This document shows, piece after piece, positions 6,618 to 13,729 of a stretch of 18,675 nt of DNA (its first letter is position 1; each line of letters begins with the position of its first letter). The translations under genes and the position numbers were made by a program. The DNA is taken from NCBI GenBank assembly GCA_002007315.1, contig LNZQ01000002.1, forward strand, positions 1 through 18,675, written 5' to 3'. Origin of the DNA: Epulopiscium sp. Nele67-Bin004 (GTDB lineage: Bacteria > Bacillota_A > Clostridia > Lachnospirales > Cellulosilyticaceae). Under the pieces are notes generated by a model, which was given only the letters and a program-made list of their open reading frames with translations, ran no database searches and was not told the origin of the DNA.

Positions 6618-7835
6618 ATGCAAACTACCGCTGACAACCCCGAAACACTTACTAAACAACAACAAGTTGCCTCACAATTAGTCAAGCTAATTAATAATAT
6701 TAGTACTGACCAGCTAAAAGACTTAATTCGTGCACTAGAACCTATATTCGATACAAATGAATCTATCTCACATCTATTAGGCATACCTGAGAAAAAAGTA
6801 AAAAAACTTGGTCAACGTGATAGAGTTAAACTTGACGCAATATTGAAACGACTATTTGAGTCATCACCACGAATGTTTTTAGGAACAATTGATGACTTAT
6901 ATAAAACAAATTATCGTAACCAATATTTATCTGGCGAGTTAACAGACGCCGATATAACTTTTTTATCTACTGAGGCAATACGAGATACTTTCAGATTTGA
7001 AGTTTTGCGTGCCGATATAGTTATTAAAATCAAAGACAGCTATTATCAAATAGAGCTACAAACATCACACGATAATATGGCTATTAGATTTGCTAGGTAT
7101 GGACTAGAAATAGGCATAAATAATTTAAGTATTAATCCAGAAACAGGAGTTTATAAAATTCAAATACCAGAACAATCAGTAATTTTCTTAGAAAATAATA
7201 AAAATAATCCACGACCTAACCATTATGAAATTTGGTGGAAAAACGAAAAAGTGGCAGGTATACAAGTTAAAGAGTTAAAACTTTGGGAACTTAATATACA
7301 AGATGTTTTCAACAGAAAACTTTATAATTTATTGCCTATACTTATATTTGAATATAGGTTAAAATTATCCGAGGTAGAAAATATTCCATCGGAATTGGAA
7401 CACCTTAAAAATAGTTTTTTATCAGATACAAAAAATATACTTTCACAAATTTCATTGCTAACTGATGAAATAGCAGATAGAGATATTGATTTAGTTATAT
7501 CTGTTTTAGGCGAATTAATTATGTATTTTGATAGTTCCTTTTTTGGAGGCTCAATAGAAAGGATAGGTGAGTTTAAAATGACATTTTCCGAACAAATTTC
7601 AGGATATAGAGAAGAAATCACTCAAACTAAAGAAAATCTTAAAATATTTATGGAAAAAGTTTCTAGCGTCCAACAAGAACTTTCTAAAGTTCAACAAGAA
7701 GTTGCTACTGCTAAATTAGAAGGCAAAATAGAAACACTATATACCGAGTGCGAGTATACTTCTAAAGATATCTCAAATAAGCTAGATATATCACTCGACT
7801 TCGTTGAAGAAGTTATCTCAAAATTAAATATATAA
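6618..7835 (+). CDS. Rpn-type PD-(D/E)XK nuclease (recombination-promoting nuclease / putative transposase family)
   Basis: A 405-residue protein with the Rpn-type PD-(D/E)XK nuclease core: FEVLRADIVIKI (Asp133), then YYQIELQTS (Glu146-x-Gln148) and RFARYGLEIG (158-167), which gives the D...ExQ active site and the following helix of this group. Ahead of the core is an extra helical region (residues ~10-80). After it come a helical part (~230-310), a coiled coil (~333-370, with VQQELSKVQQEV) and a short helix-turn-helix-like tail (TSKDISNKLDISLDFVEEVISKL), also common at the C-terminus of the family. Rpn proteins of E. coli are DNA endonucleases that promote RecA-independent recombination and can act in phage defence; activity here is inferred. 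Despite the 'transposase' label there are no inverted ends. Its own promoter lies upstream and a terminator directly follows. Residue 321 is a likely internal start. Confidence 0.8.
   Translation: MQTTADNPETLTKQQQVASQLVKLINNISTDQLKDLIRALEPIFDTNESISHLLGIPEKKVKKLGQRDRVKLDAILKRLFESSPRMFLGTIDDLYKTNYRNQYLSGELTDADITFLSTEAIRDTFRFEVLRADIVIKIKDSYYQIELQTSHDNMAIRFARYGLEIGINNLSINPETGVYKIQIPEQSVIFLENNKNNPRPNHYEIWWKNEKVAGIQVKELKLWELNIQDVFNRKLYNLLPILIFEYRLKLSEVENIPSELEHLKNSFLSDTKNILSQISLLTDEIADRDIDLVISVLGELIMYFDSSFFGGSIERIGEFKMTFSEQISGYREEITQTKENLKIFMEKVSSVQQELSKVQQEVATAKLEGKIETLYTECEYTSKDISNKLDISLDFVEEVISKLNI
7578..7835 (+). CDS. Putative intragenic C-terminal product of the Rpn-like gene (Rpn-S type)
   Basis: Inside the nuclease gene, in frame, AGGTGA (7565-7570) stands 7 nt before ATG 7578 (Met321 of the full protein), a near-ideal Shine-Dalgarno arrangement. 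Translation from here gives an 85-residue protein made only of the coiled coil and the helix-turn-helix-like tail, without the nuclease core. In E. coli, rpn genes were shown to make such C-terminal small proteins from internal starts, and these inhibit the full-length toxic nuclease. That the same happens here is inference. An accidental SD-like sequence is the alternative. Confidence 0.45.
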   Translation: MTFSEQISGYREEITQTKENLKIFMEKVSSVQQELSKVQQEVATAKLEGKIETLYTECEYTSKDISNKLDISLDFVEEVISKLNI

Positions 7836-7836
7836 T

Positions 7837-7876
7837 AAAAAACCCATGACCTACAAAAGTCATGGGCTAATTTTTT
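7837..7876. terminator. Bidirectional terminator between the Rpn-like gene and glgX
   Basis: CCCATGAC (7843-7850) and GTCATGGG (7859-7866) form a perfect 8-bp stem with an 8-nt loop. Six T follow four bases later on the plus strand (7871-7876), and six A precede the stem (7837-7842), giving a T-tract on the minus strand. It serves both convergent genes; the stop codon of the debranching enzyme gene overlaps its edge. Confidence 0.85.
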
Positions 7877-9779
7877 ATTCTTCGTCTACTAAAACTGCAA
7901 AACTAAATGATCCAACGTTATAGTTGTTACCCTCAAGTTCTTCACCGTCTGTTTTACCATCATTGCTTAAATACACTTTCCAACCATACTTCGCCTCTGG
8001 CAACTCAAACTCTAACGAGTCGCTATAGTTATTCACCACAAAATAAACTTGTTTATCTTCCTCAGCGATTGACCAAGCGATACTTCTTGAGTAATAACTC
8101 CAATCTGGGTCATTTAGGCGTGTTCCGTGCCAACTTAACGACGTATCATCGTTTTCATAATACCAATTTAACGTTTTTCTTAAAGCGATAGCCTTTTTAA
8201 CAAACTCATACAAATCACCAAATTCTTGTTGTCTCTCCCAGTTAAACCAAACTAGCTCATTATCTTGGCAAAATGCGTTGTTGTTCCCACCTTGCGTTCT
8301 TCCGCCTTCGTCACCCATAACAATCATAGGCACACCTTTGCTAAATATCAACATACCTAAAAACGTTCTTACTCTAGTTATTCTTAGATTGAAAATGTTT
8401 TCGTCCTCAGTTTCACCTTCAAAGCCACTGTTCCAGCTATAGTTGTTGTTACTACCATCTCTGTTGTTTTCGCCATTAAAGAAGTTATGCTTATCATTGT
8501 AACTAACTAAGTCCCAAAGCGTAAACCCGTCATGAGCTGTCACATAGTGCACTGGCAAACAACTTGATGCGTTATTTAATGAATGTAATTCTTTTCCTAC
8601 TATACAAGTTGCAACTAAGTTGATAAGCCCTTTATCACCTTTAACAAATTGTCTAACGCAATCTCTAAAGACATCACTCCACTCATGGTATGGATACGGC
8701 ATTTTTGCAACATCATATCTACCTTTTGCGTCCCAACTCTCTGCAATAAGTTTTACGTTTGATAAAATTGGGTCTTCTTTAATCTTTTTGATTAACGACT
8801 CATAACTCCAGTTTCCATCTTCACTTTGCCCCAAAATAGATGCAAGGTCAAATCTAAATCCATCTACACCCATTTCAACAACCCAATATCTTAAACTTGC
8901 AATTGTTAATTCCTGCACCAATAAATTTGATGTATTTAACGTATTTCCTGTTCCTGAACAGTTCATATACCACTCATGATAATGTCTGTAATATGCGTGG
9001 CGATTTAACGCTTTAAAGTTAAATATCGGACCACCTTCGCCACCTTCGCCTGTGTGGTTATACACAACGTCAAGCACAATCTCTAATCCTTTGTCATGTG
9101 CCGCTCTAACAAACGCTTTAAAATTATCACGCAAATTTTCTTTGTCTGTCATATACACTGGGTCTAATGCAAAAAAGCTTATAGGGTTGTATCCCCATAC
9201 GTCTTTTAAAAGCTCATGCGTCACAGGGTGTCTATTTACTAGCGTGTGTCTGTTCCACAAGTATATTGGCAACAACTCAAGAGTAGTAACTCCCATATCT
9301 TTTAGGTAATCAAACTTTTCAATCATTCCGTTAAACGTTCCTGCTTCATCAACACCTGACGTTTCGTCTTTTGTAAAATGCCCTACATGCACTTCGTATA
9401 TGATAGTTTCTTCCCAAGGTATATGTAGCCTAGTTGTGTCATTTGGAACTAGTTTGGCTATTTTATTGAAATATCGTCCATTTTCTTCACGCACTACTTC
9501 TATCCCATATGGGTCAATCAAGAAATGTTCTCTCCCTTCAAACTGAACGCTCCAAGTGTAGTAATAGCCCTCACTAAGACCTTCCACCTTTGTATAGAAA
9601 AAGTCACCATATGAATCTTTGTCTCGCTCTAATACATAGCTAAAAATAGCGTCATCATTTACATTTTCATGTATATTAAGCTTAATATTTGGTAAATCAT
9701 TTACATAAATCCCGAACGAAACACCTTCTGCGTCACAGACACTTCCTACTACTGGTTGAGTATTTCTAATTATTTTCAT
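7875..9779 (-). CDS. glgX: Glycogen debranching enzyme (GlgX/isoamylase type, GH13)
   Basis: Hydrolyses alpha-1,6 branch points of glycogen or related glucans; 634 residues, no signal peptide, so cytoplasmic. An N-terminal beta domain (residues ~1-115) precedes the catalytic barrel. The GH13 regions are all present: DVVYNHTGEGGEGGP (237-251), GFRFDLAS with nucleophile Asp311, IAESWD with acid/base Glu347, and TAHDGFTLWDLVSYNDKHN with Asp417. The GENNRDGSNNNYSWNSGFEGE and GDEGGRTQGGNNNAFCQD stretches are characteristic of GlgX/isoamylase-type enzymes. A C-terminal all-beta domain ends at DEE. AAGGAGAAAG lies 5 bp before the ATG. No other glycogen gene is in the window. Whether it prefers short phosphorylase-limit branches (GlgX) or longer ones (isoamylase, TreX) cannot be told. 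Confidence 0.9.
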   Translation of the reverse strand: MKIIRNTQPVVGSVCDAEGVSFGIYVNDLPNIKLNIHENVNDDAIFSYVLERDKDSYGDFFYTKVEGLSEGYYYTWSVQFEGREHFLIDPYGIEVVREENGRYFNKIAKLVPNDTTRLHIPWEETIIYEVHVGHFTKDETSGVDEAGTFNGMIEKFDYLKDMGVTTLELLPIYLWNRHTLVNRHPVTHELLKDVWGYNPISFFALDPVYMTDKENLRDNFKAFVRAAHDKGLEIVLDVVYNHTGEGGEGGPIFNFKALNRHAYYRHYHEWYMNCSGTGNTLNTSNLLVQELTIASLRYWVVEMGVDGFRFDLASILGQSEDGNWSYESLIKKIKEDPILSNVKLIAESWDAKGRYDVAKMPYPYHEWSDVFRDCVRQFVKGDKGLINLVATCIVGKELHSLNNASSCLPVHYVTAHDGFTLWDLVSYNDKHNFFNGENNRDGSNNNYSWNSGFEGETEDENIFNLRITRVRTFLGMLIFSKGVPMIVMGDEGGRTQGGNNNAFCQDNELVWFNWERQQEFGDLYEFVKKAIALRKTLNWYYENDDTSLSWHGTRLNDPDWSYYSRSIAWSIAEEDKQVYFVVNNYSDSLEFELPEAKYGWKVYLSNDGKTDGEELEGNNYNVGSFSFAVLVDEE

Positions 9780-9842
9780 GTTCTTTCTCCTTTTTTTTAG
9801 ATATTACTTTACTATGATATGACTAAATTTTTTCTATGCTAC

Positions 9843-9871
9843 TTGAAAAAGGTTGTATGCTATGATATTAT
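9843..9871 (+). promoter_or_regulatory. Likely tyrS promoter
   Basis: -35 TTGAAA (9843-9848), a 17-bp spacer and -10 TATTAT (9866-9871). The start of transcription would be near 9878, leaving a leader of about 30 nt. This is too short for a T-box riboswitch, and none is seen in the 130-bp divergent interval 9780-9909. Confidence 0.55.
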
Positions 9872-9909
9872 TTATTGTACTTCACTTTAAGAAAAGAGGA
9901 AAACAAATT

Positions 9910-11136
9910 ATGAACGTATTCGACACACTAATGGAACGTGGTTTCATACAACAAACAACCCACGAAGCTGAACTACGAGAGCTTCTTGGCAAAGAAAAAG
10001 TTACTTTTTATATAGGGTTTGATCCCACTGCTGATAGCTTACATGTTGGTCACTTTGCAACTATTATGGCTATGCGACACATGCAAGATGCAGGGCACAA
10101 ACCAATTGCACTTATGGGTGGCGGTACAGGTATGGTTGGCGACCCAAGTGGTAAAACAGATATGCGACAAATGTTAACTGTTGAATCTATAAACCACAAT
10201 GTAAATTGTTTTAAAACCCAATTTTCTAAATTTATTGATTTTGAAAATGACCAAGCTATAATTGTAAATAATGCTGATTGGCTTCTAAAACTTAACTATG
10301 TTGAACTTCTTAGAGAAGTTGGTGTTCATTTCTCAGTAAATAGAATGTTATCTTTTGAATGTTTTAAACAACGTCTTGAACGTGGTTTATCTTTTCTAGA
10401 GTTCAATTATATGATTATGCAATCGTATGACTTTTTAGAATTGTATAGACAACACGGGTGCAAGCTACAACTTGGTGGAAATGACCAGTGGTCTAACATT
10501 CTTGGTGGCGTAGAACTTGTACGTCGTCTTCATGGAGATACAGCATTTGGGCTAACACTTACTCTATTAACAACTAGCGAGGGCGTTAAAATGGGTAAAA
10601 CTGTTGGTGGTGCTATTTGGCTTGACCCAGCAAAAACTTCTCCTTACGAGTTTTATCAATATTGGAGAAATGTTGCAGATGCTGATGTTAAAAAATGTTT
10701 ATCATTATTAACTTTTATTCCTATGGACGAAGTTAACCGTTTATCATCTCTAGAGGGTGCTGAAATTAATAAAGCAAAAGAAATTCTAGCTTTTGAAGTT
10801 ACCAAAATTGTACATGGTGAAGCTGAAGCAAAAAAAGCTGATGAAGCCGCAAAAGCTGCATTTACGGGCAACGGTGCTACTGGCTCACTGCCTACAACAG
10901 ATATTCCTAAAGCTGATATTGAAAATGGAATAGATATATTAACGTTTCTTGTATCTACAACCGAACTAGTTAAATCAAAAAGCGAAGCACGTCGTCTTGT
11001 TGAACAAAACGGAGTAAAACTTGATGGCAAAACTGTTTCTGATATAAAATTTGTAATTACACCAGAAATATTTGTTGATGGAGCATTAATGATACAAAAA
11101 GGTAAAAAAGTATTCCATCAAGCTAATTTAGTATAG
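9910..11136 (+). CDS. tyrS: Tyrosyl-tRNA synthetase
   Basis: Charges tRNA-Tyr with tyrosine; 408 residues in the cytoplasm, usual length for the bacterial enzyme. The class I signature HIGH is HVGH at residues 45-48, within [17 protein letters not shown], and KMSKS reads KMGKT at 227-231. The tyrosine-binding region includes [34 protein letters not shown]-terminal S4-like tRNA-binding domain occupies about residues 340-408 ([21 protein letters not shown]). The frame is open from 9853, but ATG 9910 is chosen because AGAGGA lies 9 bp upstream and [17 protein letters not shown] is the family's usual start. It is a single gene, divergent from glgX and convergent with the permease gene. Confidence 0.97.
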   Translation: MNVFDTLMERGFIQQTTHEAELRELLGKEKVTFYIGFDPTADSLHVGHFATIMAMRHMQDAGHKPIALMGGGTGMVGDPSGKTDMRQMLTVESINHNVNCFKTQFSKFIDFENDQAIIVNNADWLLKLNYVELLREVGVHFSVNRMLSFECFKQRLERGLSFLEFNYMIMQSYDFLELYRQHGCKLQLGGNDQWSNILGGVELVRRLHGDTAFGLTLTLLTTSEGVKMGKTVGGAIWLDPAKTSPYEFYQYWRNVADADVKKCLSLLTFIPMDEVNRLSSLEGAEINKAKEILAFEVTKIVHGEAEAKKADEAAKAAFTGNGATGSLPTTDIPKADIENGIDILTFLVSTTELVKSKSEARRLVEQNGVKLDGKTVSDIKFVITPEIFVDGALMIQKGKKVFHQANLV

Positions 11137-11155
11137 GGGCAACTGCCCCCTATAC
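11131..11155. terminator. Hairpin containing the stop codons of two convergent genes
   Basis: GTATAGGGGC (11131-11140) and GCCCCCTATAC (11145-11155) form a GC-rich stem with one bulged C and a 4-nt loop AACT. It includes the tyrS stop (11134-11136) and the permease stop (11150-11152). No clear T-tract follows on either strand, so it is either an atypical terminator or an mRNA 3'-end stabiliser for both transcripts. Confidence 0.6.
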
Positions 11156-12301
11156 CTCATATTCTGGACTAAATATATTTCCAAAATATCTTATTATAAC
11201 AACTCTTATTAATGCAACTACAGGCACTCCCGCCAGCATACCCCAAATTCCAAAAAGTTCTCCACCAACAACTATAGCCAACAATACAACAATCGGGTGC
11301 AACTTAACGTTTTCACCTATGATTTTTGGCACAATCACCCAAGCATCCAGTTGTTGCAATGCTAACACTGCTATTATTGCGTAAAGCCCTTTTTGTGGTT
11401 CTGCACCTACTGCACCTATAACCCCAGCCAATACTAATCCAACAATCGGACCAAAATAAGGAATTATATTAAAAACTCCTGCTACTACACCAATTATTAC
11501 CGCAAAATCTAAACCAATAATTGTTAGTACAATACTAGTTAATATCGCCATAGTTAATGCATCTAAAATTTGTCCTCTAATATAGCCTGTCATTACTGTA
11601 TTAATAGCTCGTCCTATCTCAGTAAGTTCTTTGTACAATTTATTTTTGCAAATTATTTTTAATATATTGTTCCAAATTTTTAACAATTTGGGTTTGTCCA
11701 AAATCAAATATACAGCTATTATTATTCCTAACACTATATCTATAACACTCTCACCCAAAGCCGTCAAAGTGTCCACTATGCCTTGGGTGAAGTTATTAAC
11801 AATTCCATCAATAAAGCTGTATATTTTTGTTAGTAGTTGCCTTATAACTGCTGACACGCTTTCCACATTTGATGATGTCACCATATTTTCAACTGATTGG
11901 TTAAACATCTCCAAATATGCATTTATCGTTTCGGCTATATTCTCAATGCTAGTTTCATTTAATACGTTTCGCATGTTCATCACTATCATCATTATAAATA
12001 ACCCAAATATACATATAATAGTAATAATTGCAAACAAAGTTGCAAATGCTCGCTTTTTGCTTTCACCAATATATTTAATTTTTCCTAGATACACATCAAC
12101 AAACGGATCAACTAAATATGCTATAAAAAAACCAATAAATAACGGCGTAAACATTGATAAAATTCGCCTTATTATGCCAAAAACCCCATCTAGTATAATA
12201 TCTAATTTTAACATACATACGATTAACAATGCAACAACTATAACACTTGTAATAGTATATATGCAGATATTGAAATATTTATTGTTTTTTTCAAATCTCA
12301 T
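11150..12301 (-). CDS. AI-2E family permease
   Basis: Integral membrane protein of 383 residues in the AI-2E (PerM/YdiK/TqsA-like) family. It has N-terminal helices (~15-35, ~45-65, ~85-110), a soluble central segment of helices (~112-170), further helices, and the conserved C-terminal block with VAGVFNIIPYFGPIVG and LDAWVIVPKIIGENVKLHPIVVLLAIVVGG. Members export varied small molecules or sodium/protons; the name 'AI-2 exporter' should not be taken literally. The ATG is 8 bp after the pepD stop and lacks a clear Shine-Dalgarno, so translation is probably coupled to pepD. Confidence 0.9.
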   Translation of the reverse strand: MRFEKNNKYFNICIYTITSVIVVALLIVCMLKLDIILDGVFGIIRRILSMFTPLFIGFFIAYLVDPFVDVYLGKIKYIGESKKRAFATLFAIITIICIFGLFIMMIVMNMRNVLNETSIENIAETINAYLEMFNQSVENMVTSSNVESVSAVIRQLLTKIYSFIDGIVNNFTQGIVDTLTALGESVIDIVLGIIIAVYLILDKPKLLKIWNNILKIICKNKLYKELTEIGRAINTVMTGYIRGQILDALTMAILTSIVLTIIGLDFAVIIGVVAGVFNIIPYFGPIVGLVLAGVIGAVGAEPQKGLYAIIAVLALQQLDAWVIVPKIIGENVKLHPIVVLLAIVVGGELFGIWGMLAGVPVVALIRVVIIRYFGNIFSPEYEV

Positions 12302-12309
12302 TTAACAGA

Positions 12310-13713
12310 TTATTTTAGCTCTTTCAACAACTCTGTCACATACTCATAGACTCTTGTCATAGAACTGATACTAACACGTTCTTGAGGAGAATGTATATCA
12401 TGCATGTTTGGTCCAATAGAAATTATATCAACGCCCGACAGCTTTTCTGAAAGAAATCCACATTCTAAGCCAGCGTGTTTTGCCTCGATTTTCGCATCTT
12501 TTCCATACATTCTTTTATACACTTCTTGAGCCTTCCCCCTAAGAACTGAATCTTCTTTGTATGACCAAGCTGGGTAATGTGCCCCTGCCTCAAACTCTAC
12601 TCCTTGAACAGCACCTGCAATTTTTTTCAGTTTTGATAACAATTCTGTTTTTCTTGATTCAACAGAACTTCTTAGCGATATCGTAACTTTAATTTCATCA
12701 GCTGTCGTTTCAATTACACCAATGTTTAATGATGTTTCTACCAAGTTTTCGATTTGGTGACTCATACCTTGTACACCATTAGGTAATATTCTTAACAAGT
12801 CTATAATTTTTGTGTCGCTAATCGACTCTGCACTTGCACTTTCAAGCGTAAGTGTTATATCTGGGTCTTGTGTCATATATTCCGCTCTAAAAGTTGATTG
12901 CAACTTTTGTAAAGTTTCTTTTAGTTTGCTCTCATCTTTTGCAAAAAGTATAACTTCACATTCTCTAGTTATAACGTTATCTTTTGATCCACCGTTTATT
13001 GATGATAAATAAATATCATCTTCTAGTTGCTCAAGTATACGCCCCATAAGCACGTTTGCATTTGCTCTCTCATGGTGAATTTCTCCGCCTGAGTGTCCAC
13101 CAACAAGGTTTCTCACACGGATTTTATGGCATGAATAACCTTCAGGTGCTTTACTCCAAGTTATTGGCAACGTTAAGCTACATCTTGCCCCACCTGCACA
13201 ACTTACAAGCAATTTACCTTCAGTTCCTGTATCCATGTTAAGCAGTATTCTACCTGACAAATATTCTGGGTGCATATTTGCAACTCCACCCATACCAGTT
13301 TCTTCTTCTGTCGTCATAAAACACTCAATTGCTGGGTGTTCAAGCGTGTTATCAGAAAGAACTGCCATTTGATATGCAATAGCAACCCCGTTGTCTGCAC
13401 CTAGTGTAGTTCCTTTTGCATGTATCCAGTCACCTTCTCTATACATATTTATGCCTTGAGTCATAAAGTCAAATTCTGTATCGTTGTCTTTTTCCCAAAC
13501 CATGTCTAAATGACCTTGCAAAATAACAGTTGGGCTGTTTTCGTATCCTGCTGTTGCTGGCTTATAAATATAAACATTGTATGCATCATCTTGTTTAACT
13601 TCTAGGTTTAAGCTTTTTGCAAACTCAACCATATAATCACTTATAGCTTTTTCTTGTCCTGACCCTCTAGGTATTGCACTAATTTTCTCGAAATACTCAA
13701 ATATCTTTTCCAT
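12310..13713 (-). CDS. pepD: Aminoacyl-histidine dipeptidase (Xaa-His dipeptidase, M20 family)
   Basis: Zinc dipeptidase PepD, 467 residues, cleaving dipeptides such as Xaa-His in the cytoplasm. Expected ligands are visible: His68 and Asp70 in VILQGHLDMVWE, Asp107 in GTTLGADNGVA, the catalytic Glu pair in TTEEETG (136-138), Asp161 in LLNMDTG, and the C-terminal His in GPNMHDIHSPQERVSI. GGHSGGEIHHERANAN is the family's typical lid/dimerisation region. The frame is open to 13800, but ATG 13713 is preferred: AGGTGAT lies just upstream and the family starts at this point. That ribosome binding site is next to the FtsA-like stop (16 bp gap), so the two genes are likely co-transcribed. Confidence 0.94.
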   Translation of the reverse strand: MEKIFEYFEKISAIPRGSGQEKAISDYMVEFAKSLNLEVKQDDAYNVYIYKPATAGYENSPTVILQGHLDMVWEKDNDTEFDFMTQGINMYREGDWIHAKGTTLGADNGVAIAYQMAVLSDNTLEHPAIECFMTTEEETGMGGVANMHPEYLSGRILLNMDTGTEGKLLVSCAGGARCSLTLPITWSKAPEGYSCHKIRVRNLVGGHSGGEIHHERANANVLMGRILEQLEDDIYLSSINGGSKDNVITRECEVILFAKDESKLKETLQKLQSTFRAEYMTQDPDITLTLESASAESISDTKIIDLLRILPNGVQGMSHQIENLVETSLNIGVIETTADEIKVTISLRSSVESRKTELLSKLKKIAGAVQGVEFEAGAHYPAWSYKEDSVLRGKAQEVYKRMYGKDAKIEAKHAGLECGFLSEKLSGVDIISIGPNMHDIHSPQERVSISSMTRVYEYVTELLKELK

Positions 13714-13729
13714 TTTATCACCTCTCGTT

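Noticed and set aside
7322..7621. 99-residue minus-strand open frame inside the Rpn-like gene
   Set aside because: Considered as an antisense antitoxin, but it shows no ribosome binding site or recognisable motif and reads as a shadow of the coding strand.
6618..7835. Insertion sequence or transposon
   Set aside because: Rpn proteins are often labelled putative transposases, but no terminal inverted repeats or target duplications flank the gene, and the nuclease motif is the Rpn type.
9780..9909. Possible T-box riboswitch upstream of tyrS
   Set aside because: The interval is too short, the likely promoter leaves only about 30 nt of leader, and no T-box sequence or terminator hairpin is present.
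11631..12305. 224-residue plus-strand open frame
   Set aside because: Antisense to the AI-2E permease; the Ile/Thr/Asn-rich hydrophobic product is what the reverse of a membrane protein gene gives.
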